In this document: positions 1 to 6,852 of the stretch, piece by piece
Position numbering within the stretch: position 1 is the stretch's first letter
How the letters are laid out: each line of letters starts with the position of its first letter
From: Pseudaminobacter soli (ex Li et al. 2025)
Lineage (GTDB): Bacteria; Pseudomonadota; Alphaproteobacteria; Rhizobiales; Rhizobiaceae
Direction of reading: 5' to 3'
NCBI RefSeq assembly: GCF_003012705.1
Contig: NZ_PXYL01000029.1
Span: 1-40,082, forward strand
Length of the DNA: 40,082 nucleotides
Program-made: the position numbers and the translations under genes
Notes under the pieces: generated by a model
Database searches by the model: none
What the model saw: the letters and a program-made list of their open reading frames with translations, nothing else
Told to the model about the DNA's origin: nothing

Positions 1-21
1 GAGACCGACGAACAGATCCAT

Positions 22-62
22 GGGCAGGGCTCCTTGACCAGTTAAGCTTGAGGAGCCTGCCC
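22..62. repeat. Imperfect inverted repeat at the left edge
   Basis: The arms at 22-34 and 51-62 are complementary over 12 bp apart from one bulged base, with a 16-base loop. Neither strand has a clear T-run after the stem, so it is not a convincing terminator, although it lies beyond the stop of the leftward gene pair 154-947. Bases 63-153 show no gene. Confidence 0.4.
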
Positions 63-153
63 GCAGATTGAAATCCTGTCACCCCCGCAGCGGGAGCGCC
101 ACGGGAGCCCCAATCATCCGATCTCTTATTTGCGTTTCATGACATGCTCAGGG

Positions 154-360
154 TCAGGGTCGTTGCGGAGCCTTTTGCCTCGCCCTTTCGGCGATCACGA
201 ACCAATCCGGCGCAAGCCCGCTGTTCCAAGTAAGCTCGGCCTCAGCGTCGTGCTGCTCCTCTAGCGGGTCAGGCTCGAGGTCAGGATCACCATCCATGTT
301 GTCCAGGAGGCAAAGCAGCCGCTCGATCTCCGCCTCGATTGCAGCGCGCGCCACCTTCAT
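154..360 (-). CDS. Small acidic hypothetical protein (68 aa)
   Basis: I do not recognise this protein. It begins with a short basic/hydrophobic helix (MKVARAAIEAEIERLLCLL), continues with a strongly acidic middle (repeated Asp/Glu/Pro) and ends in a basic tail, so it is probably soluble. Its ATG overlaps the stop of the upstream gene by four bases (ATGA at 357-360), which indicates translational coupling with the Myb-like gene. That coupling is the main reason to accept so short a frame as a real gene. The context is an accessory block ahead of a tRNA. No function can be given. Confidence 0.55.
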   Translation of the reverse strand: MKVARAAIEAEIERLLCLLDNMDGDPDLEPDPLEEQHDAEAELTWNSGLAPDWFVIAERARQKAPQRP

Positions 361-947
361 TCCTCCCTCCAGCGGATCGTTAGTTCGCCGTCGAGCGCCT
401 CAACAGCGCGGCCTATTGCCCGGTAGTTGGGTTTGCCGCGTAGAATCCAGTTGGCTTTTCTAAAGTAGCCTTTGGTCTTGGCCAATTCATCCAAGTCGCC
501 CATTGAGTAGCCGAGTTCAAAGCATCGATCCCGTATGGCATCTATCGCCGAGATGCCCGTTCGCTTGAATGGTGGACGTTTCCGGGTGATGCCATGATAG
601 CGACTTACCGATCGGAGTTGCCTAAGGGACCGATTTGGAAAGGCCTCCCGCAATTGCTGCGGCGATGCTGTCGGCACCAACCGTCGCATGCGGGAAAGTT
701 CGTTTGCCGTCACCATCTTCAGCTTTGGTCGGAGCCCAAGATATCGGCAGCGGCAGCGAATTGCTTCGTAACTGCGGTGGGGAAGTTTTTGACGAAGTGC
801 CTCATAGTTGGAGCCGTACTGCCTGCAAAGCTCATCCTCCGCACCCGTCCAGAGTCGATCGCCTTTGGGAGTTTCTCCGCGGTATTGCATACGGCGTCTG
901 GCGCGGTCGGCGGAGTGGGCATTTCGCGTGTATTCCGATAAATACAT
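357..947 (-). CDS. Myb/SANT-like DNA-binding protein (196 aa)
   Basis: I chose the ATG at 947 because a GGAGGA ribosome site lies six bases upstream; a TTG at 989 is possible but has no such site. Residues about 33-73 run from WTGAEDELCRQYG to a basic RCRCRYLGLR end. That pattern of an aromatic start, acidic helix and basic recognition helix recalls Myb/SANT or GcrA-like helix-turn-helix units. Residues about 79-125 look like a second, weaker copy ending near RSVSRYHGITRK. The rest is basic, with no membrane segment or signal peptide. Proteins of this type are common in phage and integrated elements, where they bind DNA. It is followed, with a 4-base overlap, by the 68-aa gene. The DNA-binding role is an inference from the pattern; the exact family is not certain. 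Confidence 0.6.
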   Translation of the reverse strand: MYLSEYTRNAHSADRARRRMQYRGETPKGDRLWTGAEDELCRQYGSNYEALRQKLPHRSYEAIRCRCRYLGLRPKLKMVTANELSRMRRLVPTASPQQLREAFPNRSLRQLRSVSRYHGITRKRPPFKRTGISAIDAIRDRCFELGYSMGDLDELAKTKGYFRKANWILRGKPNYRAIGRAVEALDGELTIRWREE

Positions 948-1224
948 TCCAATTCCTCCATTCGCCCCCGCCGCTTCTAAGCGAAGCAACGGGAGGAGCG
1001 CCGATCAACCAGAGATGTCGAAGAATGCCCGCAATACCCGCTTTCCCTTACGGTAGGTGTTAACATCTGTTGACGACTGAGCGATGGCATCCGGCTCATC
1101 AAACGCGGTCCGCACTCAGCAGGTGATCGGGGCCAATCTGCGTGTCGAAGAGCGGAAATCTGGTAACGAGAACTCTGGCCGAAGTTGGGGTGGGAAAGGC
1201 GGTATTTTAGATTGGGCGAAGCGC

Positions 1225-2187
1225 CTACGTGTTACCCGACCAGAGTGACAGGGAACTCCATCCGTCTGAGAAGCCAGCCGCTTCTAGCGAGATGACCGGA
1301 CGCGCAGGGAACGTTGACATGTGCGCCGCTAGGCGTTCGTGCCATTTTGATCGCGGGCTGATCTCGCGCAACATGTAACGGACAATACAGGCAGCTGCAT
1401 ATAGGCGCCCATTTGACCCCGGCGATGTCCGCAGATGGTCGAGGTCAGGCAGCTCGCCGCTCCGCGCTAGGCTTGGTTGGTTTGTCAGCGGTTTATTCCA
1501 AAGGCGTGCATGATGCGCGCACACGTTGCGAACTCCGGCAAGTGAACGAATCCACGTCGTCAAGAGGTGGGGTCGAGGGATCTTGTAGCTGGAGCATATC
1601 CCTTCTTGGTCTTTGAACTTCATCCCTTCCAAAAGCATAGAGAGTGGGCCGAAATCGAGGAGTTCCACTGCGATCCAGATTGGCATCTGCGAGTCAGGGT
1701 ACTTGGTGCGGAAATGAACCGCGAACTCCTCTTTCGATCGAACAGCCTTTTGATCAAGGCTCTCCAGCCAATCCGCATGACAAATCTGGCGAGGCCTCTC
1801 GGGTCTCACGAAGCGTCCATCGAGTAGGTCGGGCCTCCGGTGTCCGAAGGGGTCGTGCTTCCCGATAGCCAGCGCCACTTCGGTTCGAAGTGAAATTTCG
1901 ATCCTTTCGAGGCCATCCAAGAGGATCAGACGCAATCCTTTGTCGAAGGCGTATAAGTCTACGACGGATTTGAAGTCGGCATCCGGTTTGAAGTCGTCGA
2001 TGATGGTATGTTTGCCACCGGCATCAGTTAGCCGCTTGCGGAACGGATGCCAGTATGCACTGAGCCGATAATACCCGATCCGACGAAGGTATTCGGCAGC
2101 CTTATCCCAGTCGGGCACGGTCATGCCACGACTTTCGATCAAACCGATTTGCTGGTCGATGGCGCGGTAAGGCTTTGCGTAATGCAT
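1225..2187 (-). CDS. Abi_2 family abortive-infection protein (AbiD/AbiF-like, HEPN)
   Basis: A 320-aa protein whose start (MHYAKPYRAIDQQIGLIESRGM) and the following YLRRIGYYRLSAYWHPFR stretch are typical of the Abi_2 (AbiD/AbiF) family. Members act in phage abortive infection or as toxin-like RNases. A HEPN-type catalytic motif R-x4-H is visible at R220-N-V-C-A-H225, followed by a second His and an Arg. The length matches the family. No antitoxin-like protein gene lies beside it. Upstream, on the opposite strand, are two tandem terminator-ended units (2508-2756) that could encode small RNAs. The ATG at 2187 has no strong ribosome site. Phage defence follows from family membership; nothing in the window tests it. 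Confidence 0.85.
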   Translation of the reverse strand: MHYAKPYRAIDQQIGLIESRGMTVPDWDKAAEYLRRIGYYRLSAYWHPFRKRLTDAGGKHTIIDDFKPDADFKSVVDLYAFDKGLRLILLDGLERIEISLRTEVALAIGKHDPFGHRRPDLLDGRFVRPERPRQICHADWLESLDQKAVRSKEEFAVHFRTKYPDSQMPIWIAVELLDFGPLSMLLEGMKFKDQEGICSSYKIPRPHLLTTWIRSLAGVRNVCAHHARLWNKPLTNQPSLARSGELPDLDHLRTSPGSNGRLYAAACIVRYMLREISPRSKWHERLAAHMSTFPARPVISLEAAGFSDGWSSLSLWSGNT

Positions 2188-2440
2188 GCTTAAAACAAGA
2201 AGGCCGACACTTGCATTTCTGCAGAGGTGCCGGCCATGTCGAGAGTTGATATGGCGTGATTTGCTCTGGTCGTCAATGGGTGTAACCCGCGATCGACAAT
2301 CACGACGCCAATTCCAGAGGCAACGACCGCCAACACAGGAAAGTCAGAAGCGCTCAAGGTTTTCTCCCCGCTGTTCTCCAGGCGGGATGTAAGCCGCAAT
2401 TAATGATTTCCGCAACGGGGGTATGTCCTGCCACTTCCCC

Positions 2441-2470
2441 CAAAGAAAAGCCCCAGCTTTCGCCGGGGCC
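2441..2470 (-). terminator. Leftward rho-independent terminator
   Basis: On the minus strand a GCCCC/GGGGC hairpin (2450-2469) is followed by TTTTCTTT. It lies between the tandem units and the abi promoter side, so it would insulate abi from leftward read-through. Bases 2188-2440 hold no convincing gene. Confidence 0.6.
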
Positions 2471-2507
2471 AAAACTCACCGCGTAGCGCAGCCGACGGTC
2501 CGGAAAT

Positions 2508-2756
2508 ACCGTTTTCCCTGACCTGACTGGCAATTCAGTTGAGCGTAAGTTGTTCGCCAGTCCGACAGTTGGACTTCCTTCTCCAAAGGAAAAGAGCCTG
2601 CTCCGGTTTGCCGGAGTGGGCTTTTGTTATTTCAGACTTACCGTTTTCCCCGACATGACCGGCGACTAGCCTGAAACTAGACTGCTTCTATGCTCTGGGA
2701 GACCACCTTCAAAGGGGAGCAGCCCGCCTCGGTTCGCCGGGGCGGGCTTTTTCTGG
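2508..2756 (+). repeat. Two tandem terminator-ended units, candidate small RNAs
   Basis: Two units start 132 bp apart, at 2508 and 2640, with nearly the same opening of about 22 bases (ACCGTTTTCCC, then GAC-TGAC-GGC). The middles differ. Each ends in a strong GC hairpin with a T-run: 2596-2627 and 2721-2753, both close to CCGGTTTGCCGGxGTGGGCTTTT. Unit 1 also contains a 7-bp stem GACTGGC/GCCAGTC. No reading frame with a ribosome site fits either unit. The shared ends with divergent cores suggest duplicated small non-coding RNAs, or duplicated leader/terminator pieces. Transcription is not shown by sequence alone. Confidence 0.45.
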
Positions 2757-2820
2757 TCCCGCAGCCAAAGATATCGTATTCTTGATCGGCGTATTTGGTG
2801 CCGTGTTGAGGAGCGTCGTC

Positions 2821-3135
2821 ATGCGCAAATATCTCTCTCTTCACCCTGAGCAACCGAGTTCTTTTTCCTCCGAAGAACTGGACACGCTCGACGCCCTGCT
2901 GCAACGCGCGATCGAAGAGCTGCAGATTGTCGATCAAGCGGACCGGAACGAGGCTGCGGGGCGGATATTGTCGCTCTATACCCTTGGTGGTCGGAGCCTC
3001 GACGAAATTCTGGAGATAACGGTGCGTTTGCACCAGAACGGCATCACGCCTGGCGGCCGACGATCTGACGAGCCGACGCCGAAGCGTATCAGGACCAAGC
3101 GCCAGCGCAGGAAACTTGTGAGAAGCCTGGGTTAG
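2821..3135 (+). CDS. Hypothetical protein (104 aa)
   Basis: I chose the ATG at 2821 because GAGGAG lies seven bases upstream; the frame stays open to 2782 but without such a site. The protein is soluble, with an acidic helical N-terminal half (SSEELDTLDALLQRAIEEL) and a very basic tail (TPKRIRTKRQRRKL), which suggests contact with nucleic acid. I do not recognise the family. It stands alone between the tandem terminator units and a strong terminator at 3220-3262. Confidence 0.6.
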   Translation: MRKYLSLHPEQPSSFSSEELDTLDALLQRAIEELQIVDQADRNEAAGRILSLYTLGGRSLDEILEITVRLHQNGITPGGRRSDEPTPKRIRTKRQRRKLVRSLG

Positions 3136-3219
3136 GCCGGAACCACAGCGCACGGGGAGAGTTTGAGTTTTATTCCCGGCATGACTCCGGTGGGACCGTG
3201 TGCGCCCGCTGGAGCGAAG

Positions 3220-3262
3220 CGCCCGTCGCCTCCTGCCCCTTCGAGGTGACGGGCGTTTCTTA
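3220..3262 (+). terminator. Rho-independent terminator
   Basis: A 13-bp stem (CGCCCGTCGCCTC paired with GAGGTGACGGGCG, one G-U pair) is followed by TTTCTTA. It ends the 104-aa gene and runs into the convergent gene at 3260. Confidence 0.75.
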
Positions 3263-3562
3263 GTTCAATCTGAATGTAGCCTCGATCAAATCGACCTGTT
3301 CAAGAACGTCGCGAATGCGATGCTCGAAGAATGCGTCGCGCACGCCATAGTCACGATACGAGAAGAGACGCACGAAGAAATTGAGGAGCTTTGTCAGTTC
3401 GACCAACAGCGCTTCGTCTCGGATGTGCGGTAAGAGCTCGGCGATCAGGTCCAAGACTTCGGCGGTGTCACCCGGCTCTTCCTGGCGCGCGATGGCGCGC
3501 AATCGAGGGACGATGCTGCTGATCTCCTCGGTCATGTAGCCATGGTAGCGGAATTCTGGCAC
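3260..3562 (-). CDS. Hypothetical protein (100 aa)
   Basis: An unrecognised, mostly helical, acidic protein (SIVPRLRAIARQEE, then DLIAELLPHIRDEALLVELTK). I prefer the GTG at 3562, five bases after AAGGTGG; an ATG at 3535 would give 91 aa. It lies 36 bp behind the 82-aa gene, which itself lies 12 bp behind the SRAP gene, so the three probably form one leftward unit. There is no signal peptide or membrane segment. Function unknown. Confidence 0.6.
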   Translation of the reverse strand: MPEFRYHGYMTEEISSIVPRLRAIARQEEPGDTAEVLDLIAELLPHIRDEALLVELTKLLNFFVRLFSYRDYGVRDAFFEHRIRDVLEQVDLIEATFRLN

Positions 3563-3598
3563 TTGGCCACCTTCAACGATTTGGAGAGTTCCGGGCTT

Positions 3599-3847
3599 CT
3601 AGCCGCGTCTGGCTCTGTCGAGCCAGTTGCGTACCTGAAGCATCGCTTCGAGCTTGATATTCTCCTCGCGCCCCATCCGGTAGGCCAGGGTCAGCTGATC
3701 GATCGCCTCGACGATCTCGTGTTCCGCCCAGCCTGCAGCGCGCACATTGTCGATCAGATCGTGCAGCGCGTATTCGATCGCCTGCTGACAGTCGATGTCC
3801 CGATCTGGGTAGCGTTCCTGCCGTTTAGGCGGGTCGATCTGTGCCAT
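3599..3847 (-). CDS. Hypothetical protein (82 aa)
   Basis: A small soluble protein with charged ends and helical segments (QQAIEYALHDLIDNVRAAGW, AEHEIVEAIDQLTLAYRMG). I do not recognise the family. The ATG at 3847 is 12 bp downstream of the SRAP stop, so it is probably co-transcribed with that gene and may take part in the same process, but nothing in the residues shows how. Confidence 0.6.
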   Translation of the reverse strand: MAQIDPPKRQERYPDRDIDCQQAIEYALHDLIDNVRAAGWAEHEIVEAIDQLTLAYRMGREENIKLEAMLQVRNWLDRARRG

Positions 3848-3859
3848 TAGGGTTGCCGC

Positions 3860-4543
3860 TCAGGCCGCCAACGGCTCGATCATGTTGGCGTTGTCGTTCC
3901 GCCTTCTGTCCTTGGTGGAAGAGTTGACGGCGCGATTCACGCGATAGAATTCCAGGCTGCCGTCGAGATCACTCTTCAACAGATCCTTGGCGCCCGAGAC
4001 CGATGTCGACGGGTCCAACCATGCATCGTAGACGGAAGGATCGAGGATGATGGGCTGGCGATCGTGCAGCTGCTTCATGGGCTCCTGCGCCGCCGCAGTC
4101 AGGATGGTGCAACTGGTGACGTCGAGTGCCTGGTTATATGCCCAGAGCCCTGCGAACGAGAAAGGCTGGTGTTCCGGCAAATGGATATGCCAGGGGTCCT
4201 TCTCGCCGTCCTCACCCTTGGACCATTCATAAAAGCCGTCCGCGGGGATCAGGCAGCGCTTGGCTTTGAACGAGTCCCGAAAAGCCGGCTTGCTGTCGGC
4301 ATCTTCCGAACGCGCGTTGAAAAGCGTGAACTTGGGCAGTTCCTTCGCCCAGAACGGCACTAGCCACCAGCGGCCCTCGCGCACCTTGTGGTAGCCATCG
4401 TCGCCGGCAGTAATGAAGGTGACGTCCTGCGTGGGTGCGATGTTGTAGCGGGCTTCTGTGTTTCGTCCCCGATCGGTGATCGTCAGGCGATACAGCGCGT
4501 GGATTTCAGCCCAAGTGTGATACTGCGTGAACCTACCGCACAC
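3860..4543 (-). CDS. SRAP-domain DNA-protein crosslink protein (YedK/HMCES-like)
   Basis: A 227-aa SOS-response-associated peptidase. Family members form a covalent thiazolidine link to abasic sites in single-stranded DNA through the N-terminal Cys, exposed when Met1 is removed. The start is therefore the GTG at 4543, just after AGGAGAGGGAAA and directly before Cys2 (CGRFTQ); longer frames upstream are not used. Key residues are present: Cys2, Asn76 in FNARSE, Glu106 in DGFYEW and His160 in LHDRQP. Length fits the family. It is 110 bp downstream of the XRE gene and followed closely by two small unknown genes. Copies of this family are often found in mobile elements; the one here sits in an accessory block. 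Confidence 0.92.
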   Translation of the reverse strand: MCGRFTQYHTWAEIHALYRLTITDRGRNTEARYNIAPTQDVTFITAGDDGYHKVREGRWWLVPFWAKELPKFTLFNARSEDADSKPAFRDSFKAKRCLIPADGFYEWSKGEDGEKDPWHIHLPEHQPFSFAGLWAYNQALDVTSCTILTAAAQEPMKQLHDRQPIILDPSVYDAWLDPSTSVSGAKDLLKSDLDGSLEFYRVNRAVNSSTKDRRRNDNANMIEPLAA

Positions 4544-4653
4544 TTTCCCTCTCCTTGCCCGTCCGGCCGATGTTGGAACCATAGGCATAAGAACGGAGAA
4601 AGGCGATAGTGAGGGCGCTGGGGGTCCGGCTGCCGCCTGATGGATGTTGAGCG

Positions 4654-4878
4654 TCAATCCTTCCGAAGGCGAACGCCAGCACCGCCACCGTTCTCGGGGA
4701 TGAAGACAACGCCTGCGGCTTCCATTGCCGCTCGCATCTTGTCGACGCTACTGACTCGGGCATCCTGACCCGCTTCAAAACGATTGACGGTATTGCCCCC
4801 GACGCCCGCATTTTTCGCGAGATCCTGGGTGCTCCAATTGAGGGCTGCACGCCCCATACGGCATTGAAATGGCTTCAT
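4654..4878 (-). CDS. XRE-family HTH transcriptional regulator (74 aa)
   Basis: A small single-domain repressor type. The helix-turn-helix spans about residues 16-38 (STQDLAKNAGVGGNTVNRFE), followed by a helix and the C-terminal VVFIPENGGGAGVRLRKD, which is typical of a common rhizobial XRE group. The gene faces the Tat-protein operon at 4969. A 17-bp palindrome begins two bases upstream of its ATG and a near-identical one lies before the operon. The simplest reading is that it represses both itself and the divergent operon. The binding sites are inferred from symmetry and position. Confidence 0.85.
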   Translation of the reverse strand: MKPFQCRMGRAALNWSTQDLAKNAGVGGNTVNRFEAGQDARVSSVDKMRAAMEAAGVVFIPENGGGAGVRLRKD

Positions 4879-4879
4879 G

Positions 4880-4896
4880 TGGTGTTTTTATCACCA
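4880..4896. promoter_or_regulatory. Palindromic operator 1 (probable XRE site)
   Basis: TGGTGTTTTTATCACCA: 5-bp arms TGGTG/CACCA around a 7-bp A/T core. It lies two bases before the XRE start codon, where binding would block translation or early transcription of that gene. Confidence 0.65.
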
Positions 4897-4903
4897 AACG
4901 AGC

Positions 4904-4933
4904 TTGACAGCAAATCGGTTATGGCATTACCGT
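4904..4933 (+). promoter_or_regulatory. Probable promoter of the Tat-protein operon
   Basis: A perfect -35 TTGACA (4904-4909) is followed 18 bp later by a weak -10, TACCGT (4928-4933). Operator 2 begins four bases further on, so a bound repressor would cover the transcription start. Confidence 0.5.
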
Positions 4934-4936
4934 TAA

Positions 4937-4953
4937 TGGTGAAAATATCACCA
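4937..4953. promoter_or_regulatory. Palindromic operator 2 (probable XRE site)
   Basis: TGGTGAAAATATCACCA: same arms and spacing as operator 1, with centres 57 bp apart. It lies between the -10 region and the start of the Tat-protein operon. Confidence 0.65.
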
Positions 4954-4968
4954 ATCGGAGCCACCATT

Positions 4969-5742
4969 ATGCCGAACACCGCTGTTCTGGCTGCCGCCGA
5001 AGGCATGCCAACTCTCGACCGCCGCCGCCTCCTGCTTGGCCTTGCCGCGGCCTCCACCGCCGCCGCAGCTATCACAGCAGCGCAGCCCGCACCGGCTGCC
5101 GAAACCGCCGCGAAGCCCGAACTCGTCGCGCTCCTTGCCGAGCTCAGGGAGGCCAAGGCCGAAAAGGACGCGGCGATAGATGCCAGGGAATGGCTCATTG
5201 ACGAGTGGCGGCATTTGTGGCCGCTGGCGCCCGAAGAAATCACGCTTCCCGGTCACAATGAGTGGGACTCCCAACGCGAGGTGGATTTGGCCGGTCGGTC
5301 GATCGTGAGGCCAGGAGAGAAATACGCCCGTCATCTGCGTGGTCTCGAAAATCTAACCCGCCTTGCCGAGAGTATGGCTGGCTATGTCGAAAAGGCCCGC
5401 ACCGAAAAGAATCGGGCAAGAGCGCTGGCCGCACTAGCCAACGACAGGCGCAACCTCCGCCTTGGTCAGGAATATTACAATGAGATCGAGCGCATCAAGG
5501 ATGCCTCTGGGATACGTGCAGCCAACGCGCGCATTGACACCGCAAAAGAGGAGATCCACCGGATCGGCGAGGCCCTCATGGCCATACCGGCTTCGTCGAT
5601 CGCATGTCTGACCGTCAAGGCTGAAGCGGTCGAAATCTGGGTGGGCACAATGTTCCCGTTCCTGCACAAAGAGACCAACTTCATAGGTTGGTCGATCCAC
5701 ATGGCGCGCGACATTCGCAACGTCATGGGCGGTGTGTCATGA
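4969..5742 (+). CDS. Tat-exported helical protein, first gene of the quartet (257 aa)
   Basis: I chose the ATG at 4969, after CGGAGCC and beyond operator 2. An earlier in-frame start at 4864 would place the XRE site inside the gene. Residues about 17-45 (DRRRLLLGLAAAS, then an Ala-rich stretch and APAAE) form a twin-arginine signal, so the protein is probably folded in the cytoplasm and sent to the periplasm. The mature part is charged and helical with coiled-coil tendency (LVALLAELREAKAEKDAAID; NRARALAALANDRRNLRLGQ) and has one Cys. No known enzyme motif is visible. The next gene starts inside its stop codon (ATGA at 5739-5742). Function unknown. Confidence 0.75.
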   Translation: MPNTAVLAAAEGMPTLDRRRLLLGLAAASTAAAAITAAQPAPAAETAAKPELVALLAELREAKAEKDAAIDAREWLIDEWRHLWPLAPEEITLPGHNEWDSQREVDLAGRSIVRPGEKYARHLRGLENLTRLAESMAGYVEKARTEKNRARALAALANDRRNLRLGQEYYNEIERIKDASGIRAANARIDTAKEEIHRIGEALMAIPASSIACLTVKAEAVEIWVGTMFPFLHKETNFIGWSIHMARDIRNVMGGVS

Positions 5743-6071
5743 GCGACGCCACCCTCTTACGGCTGGAGGCCAAATTCAACGCAAACAGCGATAGAGAGGA
5801 ACAAGCTGGCGACCGGATCGAAGAGCTCGAGGCCAAGTTCGACCGGCTCCGCAAGCGCATCCGCAAGACAGATCAAAAGCTGGATCGCCGGACGCGTGAA
5901 GGGTCTCTCCTTTTTGACAAGATCATGAAAACCCGCGCCACCACGCTTGCCGGCCTTCTGGTGAAAGTGAGGGTGCGGGAGCGCTGGAACACTGATGACG
6001 AAAAAACCGAGATCACGATCCTCAAGAGCCTCGTCGCGGATCTCAAGGCAATGGGGGAGGAGCGCTCATGA
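5739..6071 (+). CDS. Coiled-coil protein, second gene of the quartet (110 aa)
   Basis: The ATG at 5739 overlaps the previous stop by four bases. The N-terminal two thirds is a likely coiled coil (DRIEELEAKFDRLRKRIRKT) rich in Glu, Arg and Lys. It lacks a signal peptide and Cys, so it should be cytoplasmic. It may assemble with the other small helical product of the operon. No family is recognised. Confidence 0.7.
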   Translation: MSDATLLRLEAKFNANSDREEQAGDRIEELEAKFDRLRKRIRKTDQKLDRRTREGSLLFDKIMKTRATTLAGLLVKVRVRERWNTDDEKTEITILKSLVADLKAMGEERS

Positions 6072-6322
6072 AGGCCATAGCGAACAATATGGACGATCTC
6101 GAAAGCGAGATTGGGCACCTGGCCGCGTTGATCGGTACGATTGCCGATATCGCGATCGAGATCCCCGGCTCCGATCCGACTATGAACAGGGTCAACGCGC
6201 TGCTCTGGATCGCCCGCGACCTGTCGGAACGCCTCGTCGATGCGACTACCGCTTGTCATAGCAAGATCATTGCCGATCGGTCTTCCGCACCGATCCGCAT
6301 GGTGGGGGGTGCCCGGTCATGA
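6068..6322 (+). CDS. Small helical protein, third gene of the quartet (84 aa)
   Basis: The ATG at 6068 overlaps the previous stop by four bases. The protein is mostly helical (MDDLESEIGHLAALIGTIAD), moderately acidic and has no signal peptide. The pattern resembles small structural or adaptor proteins, but no family is recognised. Its stop overlaps the ATG of the fourth gene, again as ATGA (6319-6322). Confidence 0.7.
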   Translation: MKAIANNMDDLESEIGHLAALIGTIADIAIEIPGSDPTMNRVNALLWIARDLSERLVDATTACHSKIIADRSSAPIRMVGGARS

Positions 6323-6705
6323 CCATTTCAAGACGCCTATTCCTTCTCAATACCGCCGCGGCCGGCGCTGCCGTAGCCGTCTCGGTGCCGGCCGTCGCCG
6401 TCGCCGCTGCTGAACCGGAACGGCCGTGGGATAAGGCCCGTCGCCTCGCCATCGAACTATCTGACGCGCTGGCCGAGTGCGATGGTGGAGCCTGTTATGC
6501 CCAAGTCTTCCCGGCCGGAATCGGCCAGGTGACGTTCCTGTTCGGCAATCTCAGCGATCTGCCTTCAATGATGCCGCCGCTCGAGCGCGCGAAGCACCAC
6601 CTTGGACAGACGCGCTTGGCGATGGAGGAGCACACCGGCGGCGAATGGTGGAATCACATCGATTTGGACGCTGGCGTCATGGCCACGTCGATGTTGGTCA
6701 CCTGA
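6319..6705 (+). CDS. Tat-exported small protein, fourth gene of the quartet (128 aa)
   Basis: The start has a compact twin-arginine signal, SRRLFLLNTAAAGAA, with an Ala/Val-rich core and probable cleavage after VAVAAA. The mature protein is about 95 aa and contains two Cys (ECDGGACY) close enough to form a disulfide, and a Trp pair (GEWWNH) near the C terminus. It is not similar in sequence to the first Tat protein apart from the signal. Function unknown. It closes the operon; a long hairpin follows at 6739-6770. Confidence 0.72.
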   Translation: MTISRRLFLLNTAAAGAAVAVSVPAVAVAAAEPERPWDKARRLAIELSDALAECDGGACYAQVFPAGIGQVTFLFGNLSDLPSMMPPLERAKHHLGQTRLAMEEHTGGEWWNHIDLDAGVMATSMLVT

Positions 6706-6738
6706 TCGCGATCCATGTGCCGAACATGTGCCGTGTAC

Positions 6739-6791
6739 CAATTTCAGCGGAGTGCAACCCGTTGAAATTGCTTGTCACACGTTCATGTGAC
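6739..6791. repeat. Two inverted repeats between the quartet and the tRNA
   Basis: The first (6739-6770) pairs CAATTTCAGCGG with CCGTTGAAATTG, a 12-bp stem with one G-U pair. The second (6774-6791) pairs GTCACA with TGTGAC around six bases. Neither has a T-run, so they are not classic terminators. They lie 60-110 bp from the 3' end of the tRNA, the place where integrase arm sites or operators are often found. Confidence 0.45.
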
Positions 6792-6852
6792 TTTGGCACA
6801 TGAAATCGGGCATCAAAACGGGAAAATTGCCGCTAAGCCTTTGATATTGCGA

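Noticed and set aside
62-90. tRNA-like T-arm sequence (GATTGAAATCCTG and CCCCCGCA)
   Set aside because: The T stem has a mismatch, no matching 5' acceptor or anticodon arm is present, and it does not match the tRNA at 6853, so it is not an attachment-site copy that I can support.
2190-2399. 69-aa minus-strand frame directly upstream of abi
   Set aside because: It starts with TTG, lacks a ribosome site and has no recognisable composition. It is probably chance, and the region is more likely promoter.
6319-6705. Fourth quartet gene as a duplicate of the first
   Set aside because: Only the Tat signals are alike; the mature parts show no similarity that I can see.
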